Shown here: positions 49,801-57,993 of the stretch, one piece after another
How the letters are laid out: each line of letters opens with the position of its first letter
How positions within the stretch are numbered: position 1 is the first letter of the stretch
NCBI RefSeq assembly: GCF_003651245.1
Contig: NZ_RAPE01000005.1
Span: forward strand, 205,235 to 269,234
DNA: 64,000 nt
Source of the DNA: Roseovarius spongiae
GTDB taxonomy: Bacteria > Pseudomonadota > Alphaproteobacteria > Rhodobacterales > Rhodobacteraceae
Direction of reading: 5' to 3'
The notes under the pieces: model-generated
The model's database searches: none
Told to the model about the DNA's origin: nothing
Seen by the model: the letters and a program-made list of their open reading frames with translations, nothing else
Made by a program: the position numbers and the translations under genes

Positions 49801-50184
49801 CAGGATGTCGGTCGACAAGCACTCGCAAGCCTCGGGTTCATCTCGCGCGGACAGCCATCCACGGTCTGGACGCCCGAGCGATGGGAAACCGACGTACAGG
49901 CCAACCAAATCAGGCTACATGGTCGTAGCCGCATCTTTCGGAATCCTAACGGTCTCACAGCCGCTCAGCTCAACGATCTGCTCCAAGCGTCGTGCCGAAA
50001 TCCTTCCTTCGATCGTGAAATTTGGATCGTCGGCGCGAAGATGGCGCGCAGGCAAGCGCTTGCTGATGGGCTGGACGAAGAGCCATGGGCGAACCGCCTG
50101 CGGCAATTCCTGATGCATTGGGATGCCATGCAGACAGCCTGTGCCCGGGCGAATACGCGATTGAAGTTCTACTGCTCAACTTAG
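46834..50184 (+). CDS. Large SF2 helicase with a possible C-terminal nuclease domain
   Basis: The product has 1116 residues. The helicase core has Walker A (LPTGTGKSGI, about residue 84), motif II VDEGH (DEGH instead of the usual DEAH, about 222), LLSATPYRND, and motif VI QQIGRATRYSRG (about 420). The last 300 residues include EVADFIGFDPDSRKIVLVHA, then K, which resembles the D...xK strand pair of PD-(D/E)xK nucleases, with His-Ala-Lys in place of Glu-x-Lys. The GTG start has an AAGGA site. The context next to a type I system suggests a single-gene anti-phage factor, but I cannot name it. Confidence 0.75.
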   Translation: MNLKELISDERNSITGQGIDSRACSKTLRHLRRHNFWEGVEDAPHLWEHQQAAIATVVAYLHGDKQIPERPEHTEAALLKLPTGTGKSGIIAILARCLPEVRRVLVLTPRTALTEQLLADIRYRFWSHLGYEANGSALFTAESDVFGTTLENVHVEQLLPKNVGMVVQHLGNQATDRVVLVGTHQALGDIRKTAHDPDDGGSAVAADLLAHIRDQFDLVIVDEGHYEPAISWSRGVREFNLPTLLLSATPYRNDYKSFRVRGRYLFNFPYRQAVDRRIIRPADIIVPEGDAGPVAGEAAIPRFVGILHRELPERLREAESWFLNGVTPKVMVRGDDLETLTLLQTEINRVFDTQAVVIHDRAKKTQQNRDMFTSVASALRSRPDAQFWIHQNKLMEGIDDPSFVAVAIFDLMGNARQLVQQIGRATRYSRGEDGRPQSGWILSTPANAERIRNAWQRYQGYEEYAARNTAHIVTNEVTLPDRLLEYMAEYQYISGEFRGRFEFEQPLAASDIQLPRTAAVLRTAAPLPDIRVFATVIEEAIMDKDRFKITPIEGMPDGSMGFSYYAWRNSPHLIDRFFSEWRLGIFLAVQQGELVFMHDTEGLVVDLDGLSLKRAGRSVMEKAFPEGVDNPSRLSRMSFSSLDMSQHAIRAMALRTRSFADAFTDLLDPSLVPATAAGFVNGTARYVGFNRSRLRDASERYVPVSDYVTWTAELAAELADADRERSHVFDRYAALVEDIDDQEAQPVSILLDPSLDDMRDDEAGGAAWALLEDIDYFDLCAAVDGVTGGFTIQIGDEDVPCSVEFVPEARKYRIASTRLDELAPAPEGEGRRQALTLVQRLNKGQAFRILTQRDSVVYSEGNFYEPKMQWVQDGGVKPILEYVHASPTLDAALTEKGENQYAANRADWYRQSIFGLFSVTCEGQRVANGIVDDKLTAAIEAIPVWLCDDDSREVADFIGFDPDSRKIVLVHAKVGDVGRGGTGYHVGGLQDVGRQALASLGFISRGQPSTVWTPERWETDVQANQIRLHGRSRIFRNPNGLTAAQLNDLLQASCRNPSFDREIWIVGAKMARRQALADGLDEEPWANRLRQFLMHWDAMQTACARANTRLKFYCST

Positions 50185-50589
50185 GTTCTTAACGAAGTAT
50201 GGCTGGATTTTATTGTGAGCAGCCATTGAGACGGTGTGCAGCGAAAGTCCGCTTCCCTGAAGGTTTTTCGATGCGGGCCGCGGCGCACCGGTGGCCATCC
50301 TGCGGTGGCGGCCCGCGTTGACAAACCTCGGAAGGAGGAAGCCGCGGGGGTCTTGGATCAGGCTATGGGGAAAGTGTGCGGATGTCTGGGTCGACCGTCG
50401 GATCTGGGTGGAACTGGAGGCGTGGCTTGCGTCCGATCCATTCCCTGATTACCTCAACGGCGCGGAGGGATTGCGAGTAAATGGACCTGCGCGGTCTGGC
50501 CGGTGACGGCAGGCGCAAACCGGGTTGGCCGGGTCTGCAGGGAGCATCCGGTGCCATTCTATAAAAGAGGGTCGCTGGCAGGAGATTTA
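50185..50589. other. Gap between helicase and IS91 fragment
   Basis: I see no supported gene. It is GC-rich and probably includes the outer end of the IS91-type element. An open frame at 50291-50506 (LWGKCADVWVDRRIWVELEA) may be a scrap of coding sequence, but it has no ribosome site or known match. Confidence 0.4.
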
Positions 50590-51015
50590 TCATGCGGCCT
50601 GCTCCCTGGGCGGTGCGCGCGACATCGGTTTCTGCCCGCGCCGGAAGATCTCGATGATGCGCATGGGGCCGCCACAGCAGGGGCTTGGCTCGCGCAGGGT
50701 GAGCGGGGCGGCCTCCGCCTCGGCACTTGGCGCAACGGGGTCTTCTGGGCGTTGTAGGCAGAGCAAGGCGCGGATCTTCGTGAGGTTGGCCTTGCGGGTC
50801 GAGCTGGCCAGCAGGCCGTAGTGCCGGATACGGTGGAACCCGTCAGGCAGGACGTGGATCAGGAAGCGGCGGATGAACTCGGGGGTGGCCAGCCGCATCA
50901 CCTTCTGGCGATCTCCGTGCTTGATGCGGTAATCCTTCCAGCGGAAAGCCACAGTATCGGCATCGGCGCTGACCAGGCGGGCGTTCCAGATCGCCACCCG
51001 GTGGGTATAGAGAGG
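50590..51015 (-). pseudogene. IS91-family transposase, C-terminal fragment
   Basis: The minus-strand reading includes YTHRVAIWNARLVSADA, then RWKDYRIKHGDRQKVMRLA, then EFIRRFLIHVLPDGFHRIRH. This is the conserved C-terminal part of IS91/IS801 HUH transposases. It continues the N-terminal fragment at 51187 but is separated from it by an IS3 end, and about 100 central residues are lost. Confidence 0.88.
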
Positions 51016-51186
51016 TGGTCCTGAATTTTCGACCAGTTTTCCGCCTGGCTAAGCTATCGCATTGGTTTCATGTCAGGCGGCGGCTTTCAGGTTCAGGGGC
51101 GGGCTATCATAAGCCTCGCTCGGCGTCAGGAGCCCGTGCGATGAGTGTGGGCGTTTTTCGTTGTAGTAGCTGATCCAGGTGGCGAT
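51016..51186 (-). mobile_element. IS3-family end fragment inside the IS91 gene
   Basis: It begins with an IS3-like terminal repeat (TGGTCCTGAATTTTCGACC). On the minus strand it then encodes the last residues of an OrfB transposase (WISYYNEKRPHSSHGLLTPS, then EAYDSPPLNLKAAA and a stop at 51073). The other end of the insertion sequence is gone, so the insertion was followed by a deletion that also removed the middle of the IS91 gene. Confidence 0.8.
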
Positions 51187-51718
51187 CCCGGCTCTCGCCC
51201 GGCGACAGGCCGCCACCGGGAACGATCATGTGGACATGCGGGTGGTGGGTCATCGCCGAACCCCAGGTATGCAGTACCGACGTTATGCCGACCCGCGCGC
51301 CCATGCGCCTGGGATCGGCGGCGATGGTCATCACCGTTTGCGCCGAAGATTTGAACAATAGCTCATAGACGGCCCGCTTGTTCCAATAGGCGATCCGGGC
51401 AATCTCTGCTGGCAGCGTGAAGACGACATGGAAATACTCGACCGGCAACAGATCCTCGGCGCGCGCCTCCATCCAGTCGCTCGCCGCTGGCCCCTGACAT
51501 TTGGGGCAATGCCGGTTCTTGCAGGAATTATAGGCAATATGCTGGTGGCCGCATTTGACACACCCGGCCACATGCCCGCCGAGCGCCTCGGTCCGGCAGG
51601 CCTCGATCGCCGACACTACCTTGAGCTGGGCAAGGCTGACATGCCCTGCATTGGCCCGCCGCCATGCAGGGCCATGAGCACGAAAGATGTCAGCGATCTC
51701 CAGCGTGGGCCGGGCCAC
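51187..51718 (-). pseudogene. IS91-family transposase, N-terminal fragment
   Basis: The fragment has about 177 residues. The N-terminal zinc-binding region has CVKCGHQHIAYNSCKNRHCP, then FHVVFTLPAEIARIAYWN. The HUH motif is present in HPHVHMIVPGGGLSPG. The reading then runs into the IS3 fragment. The relaxase Tyr motif is in the lost middle part, so the enzyme cannot work. The gene is adjacent to a tyrosine recombinase, as in other alphaproteobacterial IS91 elements. Confidence 0.9.
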
Positions 51719-51730
51719 GGCCCCCGGGCG

Positions 51731-52618
51731 TTATTCGAACCCTCGACGCAGGGTCTCGTCCTGCAGCAACTTGATCTGCTCATAGGGACTGGCCGTGCTG
51801 CGGATCGTCTTGGTGGCCACGTGGGCATAGCGCGCCGTCGTGGTCAGCTTGGCATGCCCGAGCAAAACCTGGATGACCCGGACATCCGTGTTGGCCTCCA
51901 GCAGATGCGTTGCGAAGCTGTGGCGGAGCGTGTGTAGCGTCGCGGCCTTCTTTATACCCGCCATGTGCTTGGCCGAGGTGAACGCCCGGTTCAACTGTCG
52001 CGGCGAAAGCGGGTTGATCTTGGGCTTACCGGGGAACAGCCAGCCCTCCGGGCGGGACTCGCGCCAATAGTCGCGCAACAGCGCAAGCAGATTGGGCGAC
52101 AGCATTGCCTTGCGATCTCGCCCGCCCTTGCCGTCATCGACATGGATCAGCATCCGATCGCTGTCGATGTCGGTGACCTTGAGATGGCATACCTCCGAGG
52201 CGCGCAGCCCTGCGCCATAGCTGATGCCGAGGGCCGCCCGATACTTGAGCCCTGGGCCGGGAACCGCGGACAACAGATCGGCCACCTCCTCGACGCTGAG
52301 GACGATGGGCAATTTGCGGGGCTTGCGGTGGAACTGCATATACCGTTTCATCTCCTCACGCCCGCAGGTGACGCCGAAAAAGAAGCGAAGCGAGATAATA
52401 CGCACATTGAACGTGCTGGCCGACACCCCGTCCTCGGTCATCTTGAGCTGATACGAGCGCAATTCCTCCGGCGTGGCCGTGTCTGGCGGCCGCCCGAGAA
52501 ACGCCGCGAAATGCTTCACGTTGCGGATATGGGCCTTCTGGGTCTTCTCGGCCAAACCCCGAATGTTCATATCCTCGATCATCCGCTGGCGCAGCGGTGT
52601 TACTCTCTCCTCGGTCAT
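51731..52618 (-). CDS. Tyrosine recombinase of the IS91-type element
   Basis: The product has about 295 residues. A core-binding N-terminal domain has LAEKTQKAHIRNVKHFAAFL. The catalytic domain has GAGLRASEVCHLKVTDID (Arg), TLHTLRHSFATHLLEAN (H-x-x-R), VIQVLLGHAKLTTTARYAHV (His and the Tyr nucleophile in ARYAHV). I use ATG at 52618 with AGGAGG upstream. This partner integrase is normal for one lineage of IS91 elements. It appears intact, while its transposase partner is broken. Confidence 0.92.
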   Translation of the reverse strand: MTEERVTPLRQRMIEDMNIRGLAEKTQKAHIRNVKHFAAFLGRPPDTATPEELRSYQLKMTEDGVSASTFNVRIISLRFFFGVTCGREEMKRYMQFHRKPRKLPIVLSVEEVADLLSAVPGPGLKYRAALGISYGAGLRASEVCHLKVTDIDSDRMLIHVDDGKGGRDRKAMLSPNLLALLRDYWRESRPEGWLFPGKPKINPLSPRQLNRAFTSAKHMAGIKKAATLHTLRHSFATHLLEANTDVRVIQVLLGHAKLTTTARYAHVATKTIRSTASPYEQIKLLQDETLRRGFE

Positions 52619-52974
52619 GGAAGCCTCCTGTCTATCGATTGAGAAGGCCTCAATCGTCAGGCAGGTCAGGAAGATCGCAAAATGCGCATCGTTACGGGCG
52701 GTTCTCGCCATCAGCCAAGAACGCCAATGCCGCGGAGCGGCTTAGTCCGGCCGCCCCTTTTCGCTGGCCAGACCGGCCTCTGCCGGTCTCGCTCCCGCAA
52801 AGCTATCGCCTGGCCCAAAGCCAAGCGCGAAAAGCCACCACCTGATCGACAAACCATGACTTGGCCCTTACGGGCCAAGGCGGCCAGTCAACCGCCAGCT
52901 ATTTAGGGAGCGCGGTCGACTGGCCGCCAGCGCTCTATGCGCCCTTAACGCGCAATCACAAAGTGGCCTACTTT
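52619..52974. other. Presumed outer end of the IS91-type element
   Basis: No gene is supported. It contains short palindromic runs (for example around GGCCCTTACGGGCC) and AT-poor sequence that would suit the terminal region of an IS91 element. I could not define the exact end. Confidence 0.4.
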
Positions 52975-53300
52975 TGCGCCGCCCTTTGGTCGGGTTTTAC
53001 TCTGCCGTTGACAGTTTCGTAGAAAGCTTCAATGGCCGCATGCGCGATGAACTGCTCAACGAGACCATATTTCGCAATCTGGCTCACGCCCGAGCCGTGA
53101 TCACGGCCTGGGCCACCGGCTACAACACCGAACGCCCGCATTCGGCTTTGGACTACCAGACCCCGGCTGCCTATGCACGGCCCCTAACGACCGCAATCGC
53201 CCGTCCCACTGCGCGAGATGAAAGCTCCGCGCGCCGGGCGATTGCTAAACCTGCGCCAATCGGCGTAAACACCAACCGGGCTCATGTCGCGGCTGGATGA
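52975..53300 (+). pseudogene. IS3-family transposase OrfB, C-terminal fragment
   Basis: From about 53010 the frame reads DSFVESFNGRMRDELLNETI, then HARAVITAWATGYNTERPHS, then ALDYQTPAAYA: the end of an IS3-type DDE transposase including the catalytic Glu (FVESFNGR). The first two thirds of the protein are missing. This copy differs from the IS3 scrap at 51016, so at least two IS3 events occurred. Confidence 0.85.
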
Positions 53301-53355
53301 AAGTTAAGTGGCAGGTCAATCCAACTCACATTCGCCCTTTTTTTGAGAAAACGCA

Positions 53356-54378
53356 ATGATCCTATATAAGACGATCGCCCTAAAGTTTGGTCACTATCTC
53401 GACAACGAGCAGCCTGAGAATATGCGTGGCCCCGATGGGCAGTTAGTCTTGTCTGAGGAAATCCGTCAGCACTGGCAAAGTGTTCTTAGCGATCTCGCCT
53501 CGGCAAGAATCTATCTGCTTGACCATAATGCTGCGAGTTATCTCGATTCACTGAGAATGGATGTCCAAGGAATGCCATGGGAAGACCGGCCAGAGTGCGA
53601 CATTCAAGGCTATGTCCGTGACGTCGACCTTCCGCGTGACCTTATTTGGATCGAATACGACGACCGCAAACTGTGGGAAGATCGTGTTGAGCGAGGCATA
53701 ACGACCCAGAGTGAAGAAGAATTGAGCAACCGGCATCAGCGAGGGTTCCTCATTGATAATCGCTCTCCCGACAAATTGAGCGTGCGTCTTTTCTCTGCGG
53801 TGATTGACACGATGTTCTTTGACGCGCCCTTGGTCATAGAGATATCGAAAACACAAGATGGCCGCCCTGACTTTGATAGCGCCAATTGGCGACCCCAAAG
53901 GACCGTAATTGCGGGTCTAATGCGGCTTGGATTATTGGCCAGTGAAGTCTCGGTGCGAGAATATTTCGATGAACATAAAGGTCATCTCACCTACGAGATG
54001 GTAATTGGCTTTATGCTCTTCGCAGCTCTTGCCGCGCGTGAAGATGATCTGCTGTCGCAAGAAGTTGCAAGCCTATCGACCTCTCAGGCCAAAACAGCAC
54101 GGAAATTTGGTAAGACTTGGATGACTGAAACGCTAAAGTCTCACGTCACCATTCGAATTGGACCGGCAGCTGAGCGGCATATGACTGAGCAAAAGGCAAG
54201 GCTTCGGTTTCAGGAGGCACAGGCTGTAAGCCGTGCCACGCCGACAGAGCATTGGGTGGTCGAACATGAAAGGCGGTATTTGAACGGGAAAGTAGTGCGA
54301 GTTCGGGCGCACAAGCGTGGACAATCAGCAAATAGAGATTTGCCAACGCGCGTCGTGGGACCGAGGATGCACGATTGA
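53356..54378 (+). CDS. Unknown cargo protein of 340 residues
   Basis: The product has no signal or membrane segment. It contains YLDSLRMDVQGMPWEDRPEC and a C-terminal HWVVEHERRYLNGKVVRVRA. The last block resembles tails found in hypothetical proteins of phages and plasmids in alphaproteobacteria, where it is often written as H-W-V-x-x-x-R-R-x-x-x-G-K-x-V-x-V. No enzyme motif is visible. It lies after an IS scrap and before a phosphatase, with about 180 bp to the latter. Function unknown. Confidence 0.65.
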   Translation: MILYKTIALKFGHYLDNEQPENMRGPDGQLVLSEEIRQHWQSVLSDLASARIYLLDHNAASYLDSLRMDVQGMPWEDRPECDIQGYVRDVDLPRDLIWIEYDDRKLWEDRVERGITTQSEEELSNRHQRGFLIDNRSPDKLSVRLFSAVIDTMFFDAPLVIEISKTQDGRPDFDSANWRPQRTVIAGLMRLGLLASEVSVREYFDEHKGHLTYEMVIGFMLFAALAAREDDLLSQEVASLSTSQAKTARKFGKTWMTETLKSHVTIRIGPAAERHMTEQKARLRFQEAQAVSRATPTEHWVVEHERRYLNGKVVRVRAHKRGQSANRDLPTRVVGPRMHD

Positions 54379-54558
54379 ATTCTCTGGAAGCCGTGCTCGA
54401 AAGGGTGGCAGCCTATTTGTGCTATTTCTTCTGGGAACGGCCCTCACCGGACATTCCAGCGCGGCGAGGTGGATGCACGGGCGTGAAATCTCGGCGGAAA
54501 CGAAAAGGCTGAAAGGCCGACTCAGGAATGCCTACGAAAATGAGAATTGGATAAATTC

Positions 54559-55458
54559 ATGTCACGAGCTTGGAACGTAATTCCCGATATTCACGCTGAT
54601 ATCAAAAGGCTGGAAAACACCCTCGAGCAGCTTGGCAATGACGCGCCGATCGCGTTTCTCGGAGATTTTATCGACGCGGGGAAAAATGCGAACAGGTCCG
54701 ACGATGCAGCCGTGCTGACATTGGTGCGCAACCTGATCGACGATCAGAACGCGGTCGCCGTGATGGGCAATCACGAATTGAACGCGATACTCTTCCACAC
54801 TCTCGGCGAAGATGGCGCCCCGCTTCGTGAACGAAGTGAAAAGAACACCGACCAACATCGCAGCTTTATCCGCCAATTTGGCGTGTCGACACCGCAGGCC
54901 CAAGTATGGGCGGACTGGTTTCTGACTCTGCCGCTTTGGCACGAGCTGGATGGATTGCGCCTGGTTCATGCGTATTGGGGGCAGGCCGAGATTGACCTAA
55001 TAGAAAAACGTCGCCCGAATGGGGTTCTCGCAGTGGAAGATCTTGCGGAAATCGCGGCGGAAGAGACCGCCTTCGCAAAGGCGGTCAAGGCATTGACCAA
55101 TGGCCCCGAAATGAGGCTGCCCGCAGGAGTCCGCTTCCACGATTTCAAGGGATATCCACGCGACCATGTGCGCATCGCTTGGTGGCGCTCTGGTGCGCGG
55201 TCTTGGCGCGAGGCGGCCCTGTCCGTCACGGACCTCGACGAGTTGCCGGATGAGCCGTTTCCTGAAAATGGCGTCGTGCCACTTTATCCGCCGGACGGAC
55301 CTCCGGTTTTGACCGGGCACTACAAGATGACCGGCGCGCCCTGCATCGAAACACCCAGGGCCGCATGCCTGGATTACCCAGACACACCCTGTGCGTATCT
55401 CTGGCGCGGTGAGCCGGAACTATGTCAGGATAATCTCGTGACGATTGCCGGGGAATAG
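54559..55458 (+). CDS. PPP-type metallophosphoesterase
   Basis: The product has 299 residues with the standard binuclear metal motifs in order: DIHADIKRLE (D-x-H), FLGDFIDAGKN (G-D-x-x-D), VMGNHELNAI (G-N-H-E), and later HAYWG and TGHYKM. The family includes diadenosine tetraphosphatases and protein phosphatases; the target here is unknown. I prefer ATG at 54559; the TTG at 54547 adds four residues. The gene overlaps the opposite-strand ADP-ribosylglycohydrolase remnant by about 39 bp. The pairing may reflect nucleotide or ADP-ribose chemistry. Confidence 0.85.
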   Translation: MSRAWNVIPDIHADIKRLENTLEQLGNDAPIAFLGDFIDAGKNANRSDDAAVLTLVRNLIDDQNAVAVMGNHELNAILFHTLGEDGAPLRERSEKNTDQHRSFIRQFGVSTPQAQVWADWFLTLPLWHELDGLRLVHAYWGQAEIDLIEKRRPNGVLAVEDLAEIAAEETAFAKAVKALTNGPEMRLPAGVRFHDFKGYPRDHVRIAWWRSGARSWREAALSVTDLDELPDEPFPENGVVPLYPPDGPPVLTGHYKMTGAPCIETPRAACLDYPDTPCAYLWRGEPELCQDNLVTIAGE

Positions 55459-55833
55459 CTCCACCAGAGGAGTCCGGAAGATGACCACCCACCACCCGGG
55501 ATAGAACGCCGCCATGTGGTCCGCATCGAAACCCGACCCACTTACTGCATCAAGATCCCGGGCCAGCCGATCAATGATATCGGCACATTCGACTGCTCTG
55601 CGCCAGAGGTGAGCTATCTTCCCTTCGGGATAGATGAGGCCCAGGAGATTTCCAGCGATAGCACCAATGCTGTCACTGTCCCCGGAATGGGTCACCGCAA
55701 ACCTTAGCCCGTTCTCAAACGGGTCTGAGGCAAGCGCGGCATGAAGTGCGATTGCCAGCGCTTCTTCTGCCGTCCAGCCAGCGTCGAGCGCCCCTAATCG
55801 CGAATCCCGGGTGCTGGATAGCCAGGGATTCAA
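55420..55833 (-). pseudogene. ADP-ribosylglycohydrolase, C-terminal remnant
   Basis: The fragment has 137 residues. It contains LDAGWTAEEALAIALHAALA, then FAVTHSGDSDSIGAIAGNLL, then GLIYPEGK: the C-terminal metal-binding block of the ADP-ribosylglycohydrolase family (HSGDSDSxG). The N-terminal half with the first metal ligands is absent, and no matching frame continues upstream. A functional enzyme is unlikely. Confidence 0.8.
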
Positions 55834-56453
55834 ACTATCGCCCTACAAGCACCCCGTAGCGTGCATCCATGAGTTGCGTGATAAAAATGTCGCGCCAGCA
55901 ATCCGGAAATCGCGCCGAATCCGGGCTTTCAGCGATTCTGCGAAAAAGAGTTTGGTCGGCCGCATTTTGAGGGTCACGCGCAGAATGTCGTTTTTACCCA
56001 TATAATCAAATGCTTAGATGCTGGCTCGATTTGTATGGGATCATTCTGATCTCCACGGTAACGATTCAGGCAAATAAAAATTGGCAAAAATCAGCTGTTG
56101 GTGTGTCCTCCGGAATGGGTAGTTTATCGCCACCAAGAGAAGGCTGAACCGCAAATCACATGGGTCAAGGCGCAGTTTTTTCTTCGTGAAACCGGCAATC
56201 AGCCAACTTCACAATCGACTACGCCACAGCCCGGCGACCAATTTCGAGGAAAAGATCAAGAGGAGATCAACCATGATAGTCATCGGCACAGAATAGACCA
56301 TCAGAGTTCGCAAGCCCGCTCAATGTGAGGCCTGCATCCAGAGCCACCTGGCGACACCAGGTGCTCTCAACACCAAACCAGAAATCGGTATCGCCGCCTT
56401 TGGGCAGCCTCGGAGGGCATTCCGGCGAGCGGTACCGGCATGCCAAGAGGAAA
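55834..56453. other. Non-coding or decayed region
   Basis: I see no supported gene over about 620 bp. Short open frames exist, but none has a recognisable family or ribosome site. It is probably decayed cargo between the ADP-ribosylglycohydrolase remnant and the LENQ-motif remnants. Confidence 0.4.
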
Positions 56454-56459
56454 ATGAGC

Positions 56460-56855
56460 ATGAGGAATTTGCCAAATAACGCGCCCGCCATGCCCGAGCG
56501 GGCCTTGTCGGGCCGCACGATCGCCAAGGGCCGGCGCAATCATTCCACCGGCCAATTCACCTCCGGGCCCGACAAAGGCGAGACCAGAGGCATCGAGAGC
56601 CACACCGAACCGTGCGGCGCGCATATGATCATCCTGCGACCCGGTGTTGTGGGTCTCGAGAACCAGATGCCGTTCGAGTGGAAGAAACCGAATGGCAAGA
56701 AGGGCACCCACTACTTTGATTTCCGGGTTCTGATGGCCGACGGCTGCCGCCGCGGGACGGCAAGGGAAGCCGGTGATCGGTGCGGATCGATGGTTTCCTC
56801 ACCATGCTTTCCCGCCCTTCCGGCAGAATCTTCTCAATTCCAAACAGAGGCTTAG
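56460..56855 (+). pseudogene. LENQ-motif protein, truncated copy 2
   Basis: The frame reads MRNLPNNAPAMPERALSGRT and then, from about residue 47, IESHTEPCGAHMIILRPGVV, GLENQMPFEWKKPNGKKGTH and YFDFRVLMADGCR. After MADG, where the intact gene at 34890 continues with RIAIMVKYDKK, the sequence changes to an unrelated tail. ATG 56454 is an alternative start. It lies upstream of tnsA on the same strand and may have been disrupted by a local deletion. Confidence 0.7.
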
Positions 56856-56977
56856 AAGATTTCTGCCGGATTCGATTAGGGCCCAACGGCAAAACATCAA
56901 TCTTCTCACAAGGATGGGGGAAATCTTGCAGTTGTTGAGAGCCAGCCGACAGCGAGCTTCAAATAGGAATGTACGAA

Positions 56978-57250
56978 ATGCCTACGACACATGAAGGCAA
57001 TTTCCGCCTGCCGCTCCCGCCCAACGGGGCGCAGAGCTTCAAGATGGGAGCGAAGCAGCACTTCACCGACAGCCTCGGTGCGGGCGTTGACGAGGGCGAC
57101 AGCTGGACGTGGAGAGCCACCCCGAGATGCTCACAGCGCTTGCGATGCTGGCGCGTCGCGATGTGGTCAACCTCGAGAACCAGATCCAGTTCGACTGAGC
57201 CGACGAATGAGGCAAGGCAACGATCCATAACCTGCCGGATGAACCCTGCC
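56978..57250 (+). pseudogene. LENQ-motif protein, frameshifted and stopped copy 3
   Basis: The first frame starts MPTTHEGNFRLPLPPNGAQS and runs to about 57100. The family block then continues in another frame: LDVESHPEMLTALAMLARRD, VVNLENQIQFD, then TGA. The intact copy has Trp at the position of the TGA (VLFNW), so the stop looks like a TGG to TGA change. A further TGA follows nearby. It lies only 30-80 bp before tnsA. Confidence 0.75.
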
Positions 57251-57279
57251 GGTACATCCCATTAGCGGAGGTCCAAAGG

Positions 57280-57993
57280 ATGCTATTCGAACACAACATT
57301 ATCGACGGCAAGCCTGCGCGAACGATTTACAAGCGTGGTTTGCAGAAGAAGGTGAACCGCCAAGCCTGCCGTAAGGCCATTGGTATCATCGACACCGAAA
57401 GCGTTGGTGAGTCGATCATTCTGGTTGCCGGAGAGGTCGACCCCAGAGTGCGGCGCATCGTTGCTCAGCCCGCCTCGTTTGATCTCAACACCGGTCAAGC
57501 CTATGCGAGCAAGGCTGCGCTCGTGGAAGCGTGTCGCGGCACACGCTACCGACCCTGGATCTACACCCCAGATTTTCTATTTGAGCTGACCAGCGGCAAG
57601 AACGTCTTCGTGGAAGGCAAGCATAGCCGATGGCTGCGCGACAATCCTGAGTTCGAAGCTGTCAGGCGAGCCATGTCCGAGCTCGGAAACCGGCTCTCTG
57701 TCGTGACGGAGATGATGTTCCCTCCGGCTCTTCACCGCAATCTTCGAGTTCTCCGGACTCTGCCGGACCGGCAGCTTGATCCGTCCGTGCGAAAATTGAT
57801 TGAGACTCAGCTTCCCGACAATTTGAGGTTCGGCACTGCACAGCGATCTTTTGGCCTGACAAGACAGAATGTATATGCGGCCCTTTTCCAAGGCCTTCTC
57901 GCGACAGACCTCGCGATCGCTCCTTTCGCAGACCGGACCAATCTCTTTCGCACGGATGGCGACGTAACGCACCTTCAGGTTCTGCCGCTATGA
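57280..57993 (+). CDS. tnsA: Tn7-like transposition endonuclease TnsA
   Basis: The product has 237 residues. The nuclease domain reads DPRVRRIVAQ, YTPDFLFE (Asp98), then VEGKHSRWL (Glu112 and Lys114), a PD-(D/E)xK set. TnsA cuts the 5' ends of the transposon during cut-and-paste transposition, with TnsB cutting the 3' ends. A GGAGG-type site (GCGGAGGTCC) precedes the ATG. It overlaps tnsB by 4 bp (ATGA). Having TnsA means the element should move by full excision rather than by cointegrate. Confidence 0.88.
   Translation: MLFEHNIIDGKPARTIYKRGLQKKVNRQACRKAIGIIDTESVGESIILVAGEVDPRVRRIVAQPASFDLNTGQAYASKAALVEACRGTRYRPWIYTPDFLFELTSGKNVFVEGKHSRWLRDNPEFEAVRRAMSELGNRLSVVTEMMFPPALHRNLRVLRTLPDRQLDPSVRKLIETQLPDNLRFGTAQRSFGLTRQNVYAALFQGLLATDLAIAPFADRTNLFRTDGDVTHLQVLPL

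Noticed and set aside
50291..50506. 71-residue frame next to the IS91 fragment
   Set aside because: It may be a scrap of coding sequence, but there is no ribosome site or match to support a gene.
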